DNA of 64,000 nt from Streptomyces sp. NBRC 110611 (GCF_001590865.1 NZ_BBUY01000001.1:557554-621553); one strand, 5' to 3'; shown: positions 36,680 to 46,620, counted from the first letter of the stretch. Notes: generated from the sequence alone by a model not told the origin. Program-made: numbers and translations.

Positions 36680-38044
36680 TCAGCCGCCCACCCCGCCATC
36701 AGCCCCCGTCCCGCCGCCCCTGCGCGCTTTCGCCCTTCGCTGCTGCACCCACATCACCACCAGCCCCACCGCACCCCACACCCCACCCACGACCTGTGCC
36801 GTACGGGACGCCGAGACGATCACCGCCACCACCACCGCCAGCCCCAGCAGCGGAACCACCCCGTGGCGCAGCACGCTCGGTGCCGCTCCCCGCCGCCGCA
36901 CGTGGAACCAGCCGATCACCGAGGCGTGCAGCAGCCCGAACGCGGTCAGCGCCCCCACGTTCACCACCGACGACAGATGCGCGAGCCCGTCGTCCCGGCG
37001 GGCCGCCCACACCGCCGCCACCAGGGACACCACGGCCGCGCCCAGCAGTGCCCGGCGCGGCACCCCACTGCCCTCGTCCACCTGTGACATCGCCCCGGGC
37101 AGCCGCCGGTCCCGGGCCATCGCGAACAGCAGCCGCCCGGCGGCCGCCTGCCCCGCCAGCGCCGCGAACGCCGCCCCGATCGCCTTGCTCGCCGCCACCA
37201 GCTTCTGCAGCCACCCACCCACGGCGTCCCGCGCCGTCGCATAGAACGCGTCCGCCTGCGTGCCCGGTTTCGCCGCCAGGTCCGCCGCCGACATCGGGGC
37301 GAGCAGCGCCGCCAGGTACGTCTGGACGGCGAACAGCACCCCGGCCACCACCAGGCATGAGAGCACCGCCCGCGCCACCCGCCGCGCTCCTCCCGCGGAC
37401 TCCTCGGCGAACGACGCGATCGCGTCGAAGCCCAGATACGACAGCACCGCGACCGACGCCGCCGCCAGCACCGCGCCGACCGAGAAGCCGCCCTCGCCGG
37501 TGAACGGCGCCGTCCAGCCCCGCTGCGCCCCGTGCGCGATCAGCACGTACCCGGCCGCCACGACGAAGACGACCAGCACGACGATCTCCATCGCCAGCAC
37601 CGCGAACCCCACCAGAGCCGCGGCCCGTACACCCCGCAGGTTCAACAGCGTCGTCACCACCACCGCGATCGCCGTCCACACCCACGCGTGCACCGACGGC
37701 ACCAGCGCGTGCAGCGCGATCCCGGAGAACAGGTACGCCACCGCCGGAATCAGCAGGTAGTCCAGCATCGCCATCCACCCGGCGACGAACCCCGCCCCCT
37801 CGCCCAGCCCCACCCGGGCATACGCGTAGACCGACCCGGCCCGCGGGACGACCCGCACCATCTGGGCGTACGAGTACGCCGTGAACGCCATCGCGGCCGT
37901 CGCGACGATGTAGACGGTTGTGATCGCACCGTGCGAGGTGGCCTCCAGCGTGCCGAAGATGCCGACCGGTGCCATGGGGGCGATGAAGAGCAGCCCGTAG
38001 ACGATCAGATCCCGGAACGTCAGCGTCCGCCGCAGCGACCCCAT
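36680..38044 (-). CDS. APC family amino-acid permease
   Basis: 454 residues with about 12 membrane segments ([60 protein letters not shown] and others). The motif [15 protein letters not shown] and the loop [30 protein letters not shown] are typical of the APC superfamily. The substrate is unknown. ATG 38044 follows GGAAGG 8 nt upstream. It lies 149 nt upstream of xseA on the same strand; a spaced repeat (ACGAGGGGCAC twice) fills the gap. Confidence 0.88.
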   Translation of the reverse strand: MGSLRRTLTFRDLIVYGLLFIAPMAPVGIFGTLEATSHGAITTVYIVATAAMAFTAYSYAQMVRVVPRAGSVYAYARVGLGEGAGFVAGWMAMLDYLLIPAVAYLFSGIALHALVPSVHAWVWTAIAVVVTTLLNLRGVRAAALVGFAVLAMEIVVLVVFVVAAGYVLIAHGAQRGWTAPFTGEGGFSVGAVLAAASVAVLSYLGFDAIASFAEESAGGARRVARAVLSCLVVAGVLFAVQTYLAALLAPMSAADLAAKPGTQADAFYATARDAVGGWLQKLVAASKAIGAAFAALAGQAAAGRLLFAMARDRRLPGAMSQVDEGSGVPRRALLGAAVVSLVAAVWAARRDDGLAHLSSVVNVGALTAFGLLHASVIGWFHVRRRGAAPSVLRHGVVPLLGLAVVVAVIVSASRTAQVVGGVWGAVGLVVMWVQQRRAKARRGGGTGADGGVGG

Positions 38045-38135
38045 CCGCCCGCCTTCCACCTCGTGCCACCTCGTGCGATGCCTCGTGTGGTGTACCGCTC
38101 CCAGTCTGGGCCAACGGTGCGATCAACCGGAGCCT

Positions 38136-38141
38136 TACGAT
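38136..38141 (+). promoter_or_regulatory. -10 element TACGAT of ispH
   Basis: TACGAT, a good TAnnnT hexamer, lies 7 nt before ATG 38149, consistent with a leaderless transcript. It overlaps the alternative upstream ATG at 38140. Confidence 0.45.
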
Positions 38142-38148
38142 GGACCGC

Positions 38149-39252
38149 ATGGATGCCCGCACGTCGCCCGCCACCACCCCGAGCCGAGACGCTGCGCGTC
38201 GTAGTGACGATTCCGCCCGCAAGGTCCTGCTCGCCGCCCCCCGGGGGTACTGCGCGGGCGTGGACCGCGCCGTGATCGCCGTCGAGAAGGCCCTTGAGCA
38301 GTACGGCGCCCCCGTCTACGTACGCCACGAGATCGTCCACAACAAGTACGTCGTGAAGACTCTCGAGAAGAAGGGCGCGATCTTCGTCGACGAGACGGAA
38401 GAGGTCCCCGAGGGCAACATCGTCATCTTCTCGGCACACGGCGTCGCCCCGACCGTCCACGAAGAGGCCGAGCGCGGCAAGCTCGCCACCATCGACGCGA
38501 CCTGCCCGCTGGTCACCAAGGTCCACAAGGAAGCCATCCGCTACGCCAAGGACGACTACGACATCCTCCTCATCGGCCACGAGGGCCACGAAGAGGTCAT
38601 CGGCACGAGTGGTGAGGCGCCCGAGCACATCACCCTCGTCGACGGCCCCGAGGATGTCGCCAACGTCGAGGTCCGCGACCCGGAGAAGGTCGTCTGGCTC
38701 TCCCAGACCACCCTCTCGGTCGACGAGACCATGGAGACCGTGGGCGCCCTCAAGGGCCGCTTCCCCAACCTCCTCTCGCCGCCCAGCGACGACATCTGCT
38801 ACGCCACCCAGAACCGCCAGACCGCGGTGAAGCAGATGGGCGCGCAGGCCGACCTGGTCATCGTCGTCGGCTCCAAGAACTCCTCGAACTCGGTCCGGCT
38901 GGTCGAGGTGGCGCTGGGCGCCGGCGCCCGCGACGCCCACCTGGTCGACTACGCCGAGGAGATCGACGAGAGCTGGCTGGAGGGCGTCGGCACGGTCGGC
39001 GTCACCTCCGGCGCCTCGGTCCCCGACATCCTCGTACAGGGCGTCCTGGAGTGGCTCGCCCAGCGTGGCTACGAGGACGTGGAGACGGTCACCGCCGCCG
39101 AGGAGTCCATCGCCTTCTCCCTCCCCAAGGAGCTCCGCCGCGATCTGCGTGCCGAGGCCAAGGCGGCCGTCGAGGGCACCGAGGACACCGACCGCACCGA
39201 GGGCGGCAAGGGCACCGAGGGCGGCAAGGACACCGAGGGCACCAAGGGCTGA
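38149..39252 (+). CDS. ispH: 4-hydroxy-3-methylbut-2-enyl diphosphate reductase
   Basis: 367 residues. Three [4Fe-4S] ligand cysteines: [24 protein letters not shown] and [12 protein letters not shown]. Family motifs [21 protein letters not shown] and [15 protein letters not shown] are present. Last step of the MEP isoprenoid pathway. The C-terminus has an unusual repetitive Gly/Lys/Thr tail ([18 protein letters not shown]). ATG 38149 is chosen from the -10 position; ATG 38140 (three residues longer, GGAG upstream) is an alternative. Confidence 0.95.
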   Translation: MDARTSPATTPSRDAARRSDDSARKVLLAAPRGYCAGVDRAVIAVEKALEQYGAPVYVRHEIVHNKYVVKTLEKKGAIFVDETEEVPEGNIVIFSAHGVAPTVHEEAERGKLATIDATCPLVTKVHKEAIRYAKDDYDILLIGHEGHEEVIGTSGEAPEHITLVDGPEDVANVEVRDPEKVVWLSQTTLSVDETMETVGALKGRFPNLLSPPSDDICYATQNRQTAVKQMGAQADLVIVVGSKNSSNSVRLVEVALGAGARDAHLVDYAEEIDESWLEGVGTVGVTSGASVPDILVQGVLEWLAQRGYEDVETVTAAEESIAFSLPKELRRDLRAEAKAAVEGTEDTDRTEGGKGTEGGKDTEGTKG

Positions 39253-39313
39253 CACGACCGGTTCCGGTTACCGGGTCCGCGCTTCCCCCTGGGCGGCCGG
39301 AGCCGTCCCCGCC

Positions 39314-39319
39314 TAGCCT
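39314..39319 (+). promoter_or_regulatory. -10 element TAGCCT of ppgK
   Basis: TAGCCT lies 6 nt before ATG 39326, which has no ribosome binding site: a probable leaderless start. Confidence 0.45.
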
Positions 39320-39325
39320 TTTCCC

Positions 39326-40213
<888 letters not shown>

Positions 40214-41234
40214 GCGCCGCCCGGCGGACGAGCGCGATCAGCGCGCAGATCAGCGTGCCGGCGTAGAGCCAGCCGGCGTCCAGCGCCAGGACGGTGAAGA
40301 CGCCCATCGCCACCCCGCCGAACCCGTCCCCGCCGCGCTGCACCGGCAGCGCCCCGATGGTGAACGCGAGCGGCATCGTGACCGGCGCGCAGATCAGGTC
40401 GTACGGCCGGACCCACACCGCCGCGCCCATACTGACCAGCACGAAGCAGCCGCCGTACACGGGCAGCGCACCGCCGCACAGCAGCCGGTCCAGGGACGCG
40501 AACGCCAGCAGCGCCAGTGTCGCCAGCAGCCAGCAGCCGAGTCCGGTGAGCTTGGCCGCGGGCAGCCGACGGGGCCTCCGGCCCGTCGTGCGGCCGGCGG
40601 ACGCCCCCGGAACGGCAGCCCGCCGCGGCGGCCGCCCCGCCACCCCATAGCCACCCGCCGAAGACGCCCCAGGCCCCACCGGCAGCCCACCGCACCCACC
40701 GCACTCTTCACACTCACCGCACTCTTCACACTCATCCGGGCACCGGCCCGGACTCCTGGCCTCCGTGGCATCCGCACCGCCCGTCGCCCGTGCCGCACGC
40801 GCCGGCGCCCCGGGTGGCCGGGCCGGCGCCCAGAGGGGCCCGCGCGCTGCCCCCGTCGGCCCCCGCCCCGGGGCCGGGGCCGGCGCCTGGGCCGGTGAGC
40901 GCGCCGGTGCGGGAGCCGACACCGGTACGGCGATGAACCCGGAGGCCCGCATCGCCGACAGAAAGGCATCATCGGGATCGAGCTCAGCACCAGACCCGGA
41001 GCCGGACCCAGAGCCGGACCCGGGGCCGGACGCCGGCCCCTCCGCAGGCCGCGGAAACCGGCTCCCCGCACCCGTCCCCGTACCCCAATCCGTGCCGCGA
41101 TCCGTATCCCAGCCCGTCCCCCCGTCGGTGGTCGCCCCGCCCGTGATCCCCCCATCCGTTCCCGAGCGTCCGGGCGGAGGAGGCGGCGGACCGTGCGGAC
41201 CGTGCTGATGCGTGTGCGCTTCGTGTTGCTCCAC

Positions 41235-41598
41235 TCGCCAACGGTAGGCCGCTAAGTGGGATTAACCGGCTGCGGGACACGCGGTTTGCCCTGAGCCGAC
41301 CCGCGTTCGACACCACCCGGCGGACCCCCGCGCCCCGCCGACGCACATCAGCCGCACACCAACGGGGTCAGCCCCCGACGTCAGCCCCCGACGTACCGAC
41401 GGCATCGGCCGCCGGCGACCGCTCGCCCCGGCCCGCCCCGCCCGCCCCGGCTCACCCCGGCTCACCCCGGCCCGCCCCGGCCTGCCCCGCCCGCCCCGTA
41501 GACTGGTGGATCGGCCCTCCCAGGGCCCGTGCCCGCTCCGGGCCCGGTCCCGGAGCGGTTGCCCACCCACCACCTCCCTTCGGAAGTCGAGTCGCCAC
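41235..41598. other. 364-nt region upstream of ychF
   Basis: No gene is supported. It holds a 10-bp-period GC repeat (41421-41498) and, directly after it, TAGACT at 41499-41504, a plausible -10 for ychF with a 90-nt leader. Confidence 0.45.
41421..41498. repeat. Degenerate 10-bp tandem repeat (CCCGCCCCGG)
   Basis: About eight units of the CTCACCCCGG/CCCGCCCCGG type with period near 10, ending at the likely ychF promoter. It probably arose by slippage. Confidence 0.75.
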
Positions 41599-42687
41599 GT
41601 GTCGCTCACGATCGGAATCGTCGGTCTGCCGAATGTCGGCAAGTCGACCCTGTTCAACGCCCTGACCAAGAACGACGTCCTGGCGGCCAACTACCCGTTC
41701 GCCACCATCGAGCCCAATGTCGGCGTTGTCGGCGTTCCCGACACCCGCCTCGACAAGCTCTCCGAGATCTTCGGCTCCCAGCGGATCCTCCCCGCCACCG
41801 TCGACTTCGTCGATATCGCCGGTATCGTCCGCGGCGCCTCCGAGGGTGAGGGCCTGGGCAACAAGTTCCTCGCGAACATCCGCGAGTCCGACGCGATCTG
41901 CCAGGTCATCCGCGCCTTCAAGGACGAGAACGTCGTCCACGTCGACGGCAAGGTCTCGCCCAAGAACGACATCGAGACCATCAACACCGAGCTGATCCTC
42001 GCCGACCTCCAGACCATCGAGAAGGTCCTGCCGCGCCTCCAGAAGGAGTCCCGGATCAAGAAGGACATCGCCCCGAAGGTCAAGGCCGTCGAGGAGGCCA
42101 AGGAGATCCTCGAGAAGGGCGACACGCTCTTCTCGCAGGGCATCGTCCAGGGCGGCGAGCGCTCCGAGCTCCTCCACGACCTCCACCTCCTCACCACCAA
42201 GCCCTTCCTCTACGTCTTCAACGTCGACGAGGACGAGCTGACGGACGAGGACTTCAAGAACGAGCAGCGCGCCCTGGTCGCCCCCGCCGAGGCGATCTTC
42301 CTCAACGCCAAGCTGGAGGCCGACCTCGCCGAGCTCGACGAGGACGAGGCCCTGGAGCTGCTCCAGTCCGTCGGCCAGGACGAGCCCGGCCTCGCCACCC
42401 TCGCCCGCGTCGGCTTCGACACCCTCGGCCTGCAGACCTACCTGACCGCCGGCCCCAAGGAAGCCCGCGCCTGGACCATCAAGAAGGGCGCCACTGCCCC
42501 CGAGGCCGCCGGTGTCATCCACACCGACTTCCAGAAGGGCTTCATCAAGGCCGAGGTCATCTCCTTCGCCGACCTCGTCGACACCGGCTCGGTCACCGAC
42601 GCCCGCGCCGCCGGCAAGGCCCGCATGGAGGGCAAGGAGTACGTGATGCAGGACGGGGACGTGGTGGAGTTCCGCTTCAATGTGTAG
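41599..42687 (+). CDS. ychF: Redox-regulated ATPase YchF (Obg family)
   Basis: 362 residues. G1 GLPNVGKSTLFNALT, DxxG region FVDIAGIVRGASEGEGLGN, the YchF-specific NVDE in place of the usual NKxD specificity motif, and the C-terminal TGS domain (LGLQTYLTAGPKEARAWTIKKGATAPEAAGVIHTDFQKGFIKAEV). It binds ATP and ribosomes. The start GTG 41599 (MSLTIGIVGLPN) is fixed by the conserved N-terminus; GGAAG lies about 12 nt upstream. Confidence 0.96.
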   Translation: MSLTIGIVGLPNVGKSTLFNALTKNDVLAANYPFATIEPNVGVVGVPDTRLDKLSEIFGSQRILPATVDFVDIAGIVRGASEGEGLGNKFLANIRESDAICQVIRAFKDENVVHVDGKVSPKNDIETINTELILADLQTIEKVLPRLQKESRIKKDIAPKVKAVEEAKEILEKGDTLFSQGIVQGGERSELLHDLHLLTTKPFLYVFNVDEDELTDEDFKNEQRALVAPAEAIFLNAKLEADLAELDEDEALELLQSVGQDEPGLATLARVGFDTLGLQTYLTAGPKEARAWTIKKGATAPEAAGVIHTDFQKGFIKAEVISFADLVDTGSVTDARAAGKARMEGKEYVMQDGDVVEFRFNV

Positions 42688-42735
42688 CGGGTGACATACC
42701 ACCACATCGCTGATCTGGCAAACATGCAGGTCAGA

Positions 42736-42769
42736 GGGGGTCTGATCCGTTGGGGTCAGGCCCCCTTTT
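42736..42769 (+). terminator. ychF terminator
   Basis: GGGGGTCTGATCC pairs with GGGGTCAGGCCCCC, followed by TTTT. Confidence 0.8.
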
Positions 42770-42774
42770 CGCTC

Positions 42775-42849
42775 CCGTGCTGACTTGGTGCTGACCTGGA
42801 AGCACCTGTCGTCACCCCTGGGAACCCCTTCCGTGCTGACTTGGTGCTG
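42775..42849. repeat. 19-bp direct repeats, period 56
   Basis: CCGTGCTGACTTGGTGCTG occurs at 42775-42793 and exactly again at 42831-42849. Each unit contains GTGCTG twice. It may be a protein-binding array, a recombination footprint or an eroded duplication. Confidence 0.6.
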
Positions 42850-42999
42850 GGATGCCGGACGGGCTGGGGTTGGTCATGTGGCCAGCCGGTCGTGCGGCTG
42901 CGGGGGAATGGCCGACAGGGCGCCACGGTTTTCCGGCAGTAGACGGCAGGGGAGTCATGGCGCCTGACCAGGAGATCACGATGACCTGCGGAGGGTGAC

Positions 43000-43467
43000 G
43001 TGTCCGATGACCAGCCGTTCAGCCCGCAAGATGTAGAGCGGGTTTTGTCCGGACAGGCCGAGATCTATGCCAGCTACGCAGACCACTCCATCAACAAGTC
43101 GGCAGAGATGCAGTCGTATTTGATGCTGGCAAAGCATTCGTTTTCGAGCTTTGCGGAGCAGGCGTATTTGAACTGGGCAGAGGCGAAGTCCGCGGAGATC
43201 ACACAGAAACTCAACGAGATGTTCGCAGGGAAGGCGCCAACAGAGTGGGGTTCCAGTGCAGCGGAAGACGTACACCGTGTTCTGTCCGAGCCGCACCTCG
43301 TGAACGCTTTCGCAGACCACTTCCTCCAGGACTCCTTTTCAGCGGGCCACCTCAGACTGCCGCAGCTCAAGTCGGCAGTGTCGCAGTGGTATCGGAGCTG
43401 GGCAGGGGAACAGTCCCCGAAGATCGCACAGGCATTCGTCGAGGTGCTCGAAGGCAACGGCGAGTGA
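43000..43467 (+). CDS. Uncharacterised 155-residue protein
   Basis: Not recognised. Largely helical, soluble, with acidic and Ser/Ala-rich segments (DVERVLSGQAEIYASYADHSINKSAEMQSYLML, FAEQAYLNWAEAKSAEITQKLNEMF). There is no signal peptide, membrane segment or Cys. GTG 43000 has GGAGGG 5-10 nt upstream, so translation is well supported. Codon use is less GC-biased than that of neighbours, hinting at horizontal transfer. It runs in the same direction as the following APH-fold gene. Confidence 0.7.
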   Translation: MSDDQPFSPQDVERVLSGQAEIYASYADHSINKSAEMQSYLMLAKHSFSSFAEQAYLNWAEAKSAEITQKLNEMFAGKAPTEWGSSAAEDVHRVLSEPHLVNAFADHFLQDSFSAGHLRLPQLKSAVSQWYRSWAGEQSPKIAQAFVEVLEGNGE

Positions 43468-43497
43468 GAGACGACCCTGTACGTGCGCGCCCGCTGC

Positions 43498-43503
43498 TAC
43501 GGT
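43498..43503 (+). promoter_or_regulatory. -10 element TACGGT before the APH-fold gene
   Basis: TACGGT lies 6 nt before ATG 43510, which has no Shine-Dalgarno sequence: probably a leaderless start. Confidence 0.4.
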
Positions 43504-43509
43504 CGCCAC

Positions 43510-44367
43510 ATGACGCTCTCGGCATCTGCAACCCCTTCTGTCGACTTGCGGGTTGAACCGGTCACTGACCTTCTTGATCGTGTGGAGCGGTCGCTACAAG
43601 CGCGCTTCGATCGAGACTCTGTGGTGCGTAAGCGCCGCTCGGTCGGCGCTCGGACTGATCGCGACACCTGGGTGCGCATCGAGAGGCGCGGGCTCGACAA
43701 GATCGGGATTCAGGGGTGGAACGGGACCGAGTGCGCCGCGCGTCTGGACGGCGTCGCCCAGCCCGCGTGGCAGGGCTGTGTGGTTTGGCGGGACGCAGAC
43801 GAGCCCGTGATGTGGCGGGCTGACGAGACCGAGCTTTTGCCTGGCATGCCTATCGGAACCGCTGTGCTCAGTGAAGACCCGAAGCTGCCAGATGAGTGGT
43901 GGTGGGCGTTCAGCTCTGCGATGGATGCCCTTGCCGCTCATGAGACGCAGCGCGTTGCTACACCGGACACGGTGACCGTCACGCAGGCCCTGGTGACCGA
44001 CTCCATCCGCACTGCCTTCTCCGGCGACTTCGACACGACCGTCGAGCGCTGGGTGCCGGCGCACGCGGATCTGAACTGGGCCAACATGACCGCGCCGACG
44101 TTCAGCCTCTTCGACTGGGAGGACTGGGGGAACGCACCGCAGGGGCTCGACGCCGCCTCATTGTGGGGAAGTTCCCTTGCCGTCCCAGCTCTGGCCACTC
44201 GGGTGCTGCAAGAGCGGCGATCTGACTTCGAGAGCCGGGACGGCAAGCTGATGACGCTGTTCGTGTGCTCGAAGATCCTCGGACCGCATGCGCACCCGGA
44301 GGACCCTCGACTGGAGCCCGCCCGCCGCATGGCAGAGCAGGTCATCGCAGAGCTTCAGACTGGCTGA
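43510..44367 (+). CDS. APH-fold phosphotransferase-like protein
   Basis: 285 residues. The catalytic/metal region is APH-like: VPAHADLNWANM (HxDxxxxN) near residue 186 followed by LFDWEDWGNAPQGLDAASLW. The N-terminal lobe is poorly conserved (VRKRRSVGARTDRDTWVRIER). Relatives phosphorylate aminoglycosides, other small molecules or, in some RiPP pathways, peptides; the substrate is unknown. Its last 13 nt overlap the convergent aldo/keto reductase gene. Confidence 0.75.
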   Translation: MTLSASATPSVDLRVEPVTDLLDRVERSLQARFDRDSVVRKRRSVGARTDRDTWVRIERRGLDKIGIQGWNGTECAARLDGVAQPAWQGCVVWRDADEPVMWRADETELLPGMPIGTAVLSEDPKLPDEWWWAFSSAMDALAAHETQRVATPDTVTVTQALVTDSIRTAFSGDFDTTVERWVPAHADLNWANMTAPTFSLFDWEDWGNAPQGLDAASLWGSSLAVPALATRVLQERRSDFESRDGKLMTLFVCSKILGPHAHPEDPRLEPARRMAEQVIAELQTG

Positions 44368-45212
44368 GAGCGCAACCGATCTCGCAGTAGAGACCGGTAC
44401 TCGCGGATTGCCCGCTCGTCGACCTTGCCGGCCAGGGCGCCGAGCAGCTCACCCAAGTGGGTGGGCTCGTCGGTGCCCACGGCGATCGTGCTGACCTGCG
44501 GGAGGTGAAACGCGGCGCGGAAGGCCGCCTGTATGCGGGAGAAGCCGTTACCCCCTTCGAGGAAGACTCGGGGATCGCTCTTCTCCCATATGGGGGCGCG
44601 GGTGCTGCCTCCAAAGGGACTCATCCCCCACACCGTGCCTTCCTCCAGGCCCCATGCCTCGGCAAGTGCCTCCGTAGCGTCGAGCGTTCTGGTCCCGACC
44701 AGCAGGCCAGCGCGGACCATGAGGACGGAGGGTTTTGGCACGGTCGCATCGATCAGGCTCGGCAGCGGTGACGGGTCCCAGGACGCGACGCCCCAGGCAC
44801 CGCACAGCCCCTTCGCTGCGGCTGCGTTGAGGGCGGCGCACGCCTGGGCCAGGATGTCTCGGCTGTAGGGCGCGGCTTCCTGGAGCGAGTGCTCGGGGTT
44901 GTGCAGGAACACGAGATCCGGCTCCCGCCCGAGGTCCCGAACCGCCTGCTCCACAGCCGCGTGCAGCCGGTCCGGGCTCAAAGAGTGCTCCGTCCTGTCC
45001 GGCCCCGGAAAGTAGCCCACCTTGGTGGAGAGCGAGAACTTCGGCAAGAGATCGCCCGCTGCCGCCGCAAGAATCCGATGCGATCGGAAGCCGAGGTAGT
45101 TGGTGCTGGTGTCGAGCGCGGTGACGCCGAGGTCGAGCGCGCCGGTCAGGAGACGGCGTTCGTGACCAGACCGGTGTAGCCCGAGGACAATTCGGGGGTC
45201 AGCGGCGCGCAT
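44355..45212 (-). CDS. Aldo/keto reductase family protein
   Basis: 285 residues. Catalytic tetrad candidates: Asp in ALDTSTNY, Tyr of the same motif, Lys in LSTKVGYF, His in FLHNPEHSL. TIM-barrel features: GAWGVASWDPS near the middle and TIAVGTDEPTHLGELL at the cofactor end. Expected to be an NADPH-dependent carbonyl reductase. ATG 45212 follows GAGGAGAT. Its first 67 nt overlap the end of the upstream JmjC gene, so the two are co-translated. Probable partner in the peptide-modifying locus. Confidence 0.88.
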   Translation of the reverse strand: MRAADPRIVLGLHRSGHERRLLTGALDLGVTALDTSTNYLGFRSHRILAAAAGDLLPKFSLSTKVGYFPGPDRTEHSLSPDRLHAAVEQAVRDLGREPDLVFLHNPEHSLQEAAPYSRDILAQACAALNAAAAKGLCGAWGVASWDPSPLPSLIDATVPKPSVLMVRAGLLVGTRTLDATEALAEAWGLEEGTVWGMSPFGGSTRAPIWEKSDPRVFLEGGNGFSRIQAAFRAAFHLPQVSTIAVGTDEPTHLGELLGALAGKVDERAIREYRSLLRDRLRSQPV

Positions 45213-46342
45213 ATCTCCTCCTTCACCAGGATCTCGGCTACCTCCGCAATTTCGGTACCGACGACAGCCGCAGCCTCGGCCAGCGGTACGGGCTCGCCGC
45301 CGAGCAGCAGACGCAGCGCGGGCAGGGCCTTGGCCGCGAGGGTGATCTTCTTCCCCGAGGTCACGACGACGACGGTCTCGCCGTTCTCCCGGATCTTGGG
45401 AGCGAAGTGGGTAGTGCACACCACGGCGTCGAGCGGCCCGAGGATGTCGAGGTACGGCACGTGCCGGGGCAGTGTCGTCTCCTGCTCGTACGCGGTCAGG
45501 AAGTCGGCCGGAGGGCGCTCTCCGATCAGACGGACGGCGGCCTCGGTCAGTGTTTCGCTGCCGGTTCCGTGCCGGCGGTCCAGGTCGTGCCGGAATACCT
45601 CATGTTCACGGCACCAGTCGGCCAGCCAGACGAGCCAGCTCGCCCCTGTGCGCTTGGTGATCCCGAACGTCACGTGAAGGCTTTTGCCCGAACCGCTACC
45701 CGCCCGGGTCGCCTGGTGCCAGTGGCCCCGGGGGATGTGCATGACATCGCCGGTCTTCATGGTGCCGGACCAGATGACCTCGTCGGTCGGGGTGTCGTTG
45801 GGGTCGGAGTCCCGGTACATGGGGACGTTGCGGGAGGCGCCTCGTACCTCCCACTCCTTTTCCCCGGCAAGCTGGATGATCAGGACATCGTGATCGTCCC
45901 AGTGCAGAGGGAAGCCCGCAGCGTCGTTTGTCGTCAGGTAGGCGTTGACCTGTACCCGTTCGTGGGACCACCATTGCAAGGCGCGGCACGTGACTTCCAT
46001 CGTCGGGTCGAAGACGTTGACCTGATCGAGGATGAGTGTCGCGCCCTCCCGCAGGAGTCGTCCCAGGCTGCGCATATTGGCCATGGGGATGCTCTGGCCC
46101 CGGGGGCTGACGCTGTCGGTGTAGTAGATAGCCGGGTGGACTTCCTCGCCCTTCTGGAAGCAGCGGAACTGAGGGCGGTTCAGGCTCCGGCGCATCGCGA
46201 TGTCGAGCAGGCGGTTCGGGGTCAGGATGCGGGAGAGGAGCGCGGGATTGTCCATGCGGCCCCGCGCGAAGCCCTGGCCCAGTTCTTCCGGTCCGTTCCA
46301 TCCGAGCGTCGTTTCGATGGCGCTGATCAACTGGTGTTCCAT
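45146..46342 (-). CDS. JmjC/cupin-domain Fe(II)/2-oxoglutarate oxygenase
   Basis: 398 residues. The double-stranded beta-helix core has the iron-binding HWDDHD (His-x-Asp) near residue 147 and the distal His in MHIPRGHWHQATRAG near residue 205. The C-terminal region (LPALRLLLGGEPVPLAEAAAVVGTEIAEVAEILVKEEICAPL) resembles the winged-helix end of ROXA/YcfD-type hydroxylases. Expected activity: hydroxylation of a protein or peptide side chain. ATG 46342 follows GAGGAGG. It is 85 nt downstream of a 55-residue peptide gene with a hairpin between, suggesting the peptide is its substrate. Confidence 0.88.
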   Translation of the reverse strand: MEHQLISAIETTLGWNGPEELGQGFARGRMDNPALLSRILTPNRLLDIAMRRSLNRPQFRCFQKGEEVHPAIYYTDSVSPRGQSIPMANMRSLGRLLREGATLILDQVNVFDPTMEVTCRALQWWSHERVQVNAYLTTNDAAGFPLHWDDHDVLIIQLAGEKEWEVRGASRNVPMYRDSDPNDTPTDEVIWSGTMKTGDVMHIPRGHWHQATRAGSGSGKSLHVTFGITKRTGASWLVWLADWCREHEVFRHDLDRRHGTGSETLTEAAVRLIGERPPADFLTAYEQETTLPRHVPYLDILGPLDAVVCTTHFAPKIRENGETVVVVTSGKKITLAAKALPALRLLLGGEPVPLAEAAAVVGTEIAEVAEILVKEEICAPLTPELSSGYTGLVTNAVS

Positions 46343-46381
46343 CGTTGCCTCCTCGTAATCCGATCAGGGGAAGTGGACACA

Positions 46382-46418
46382 GCGGGGGCCCGACGCGGCG
46401 GACCGCTCGGACCCCCGC
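46382..46418 (-). terminator. Hairpin between peptide gene and JmjC gene (attenuator)
   Basis: GCGGGGGCCCGA pairs with TCGGACCCCCGC (7+4 bp around one mismatch), starting 10 nt after the peptide stop codon. RiPP operons often carry such a partial terminator so that the precursor is made in excess over the enzymes. Confidence 0.5.
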
Positions 46419-46427
46419 CAGTCGGCA

Positions 46428-46595
46428 CTACTCGGTGTCGCTCAGGTTGCCGTCACCGCCCGGCCAGGGGGCGTCGCCGGAGCTTCCGGCGTTGTCGGAC
46501 CGGAGGCTGTCGTACCGGTCGTGGACGGCGGTCAGCTCTTCCACCGCCACGAGAAGGCCGCTCTGGGCCGGAGGTGGAGTCGTGCTCTGTGTCAC
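46428..46595 (-). CDS. Candidate RiPP precursor peptide (55 residues)
   Basis: GTG 46595 is preceded by GAAGGAGCACGAA, a near-ideal ribosome binding site, and the frame ends in TAG 46 codons before any other gene begins. The peptide starts MTQSTTPPPAQSG; LLVAVEELTAVHDRYDSLRS is a probable leader helix. It ends in a Gly/Asp/Ser-rich, Trp-containing tail SSGDAPWPGGDGNLSDTE that looks like a core. No signal peptide and no Cys. It is first in an operon with a JmjC oxygenase and an aldo/keto reductase. I do not recognise the peptide family. Confidence 0.6.
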   Translation of the reverse strand: MTQSTTPPPAQSGLLVAVEELTAVHDRYDSLRSDNAGSSGDAPWPGGDGNLSDTE

Positions 46596-46620
46596 TTCGT
46601 GCTCCTTCCTCTTCGGTTCT

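Larger units (their letters stand above)
42688..42999. other. 312-nt gap marking the start of the accessory region
   Basis: It contains the ychF terminator and a pair of 19-bp direct repeats (both listed), then an unremarkable stretch leading to the GGAGGG ribosome binding site of the next gene. No integrase or tRNA gene is seen. Confidence 0.45.

Noticed and set aside
43483..43509. Upstream start for the APH-fold gene
   Set aside because: Extension reads RARCYGRH through the -10 element; ATG 43510 fits a leaderless start better.
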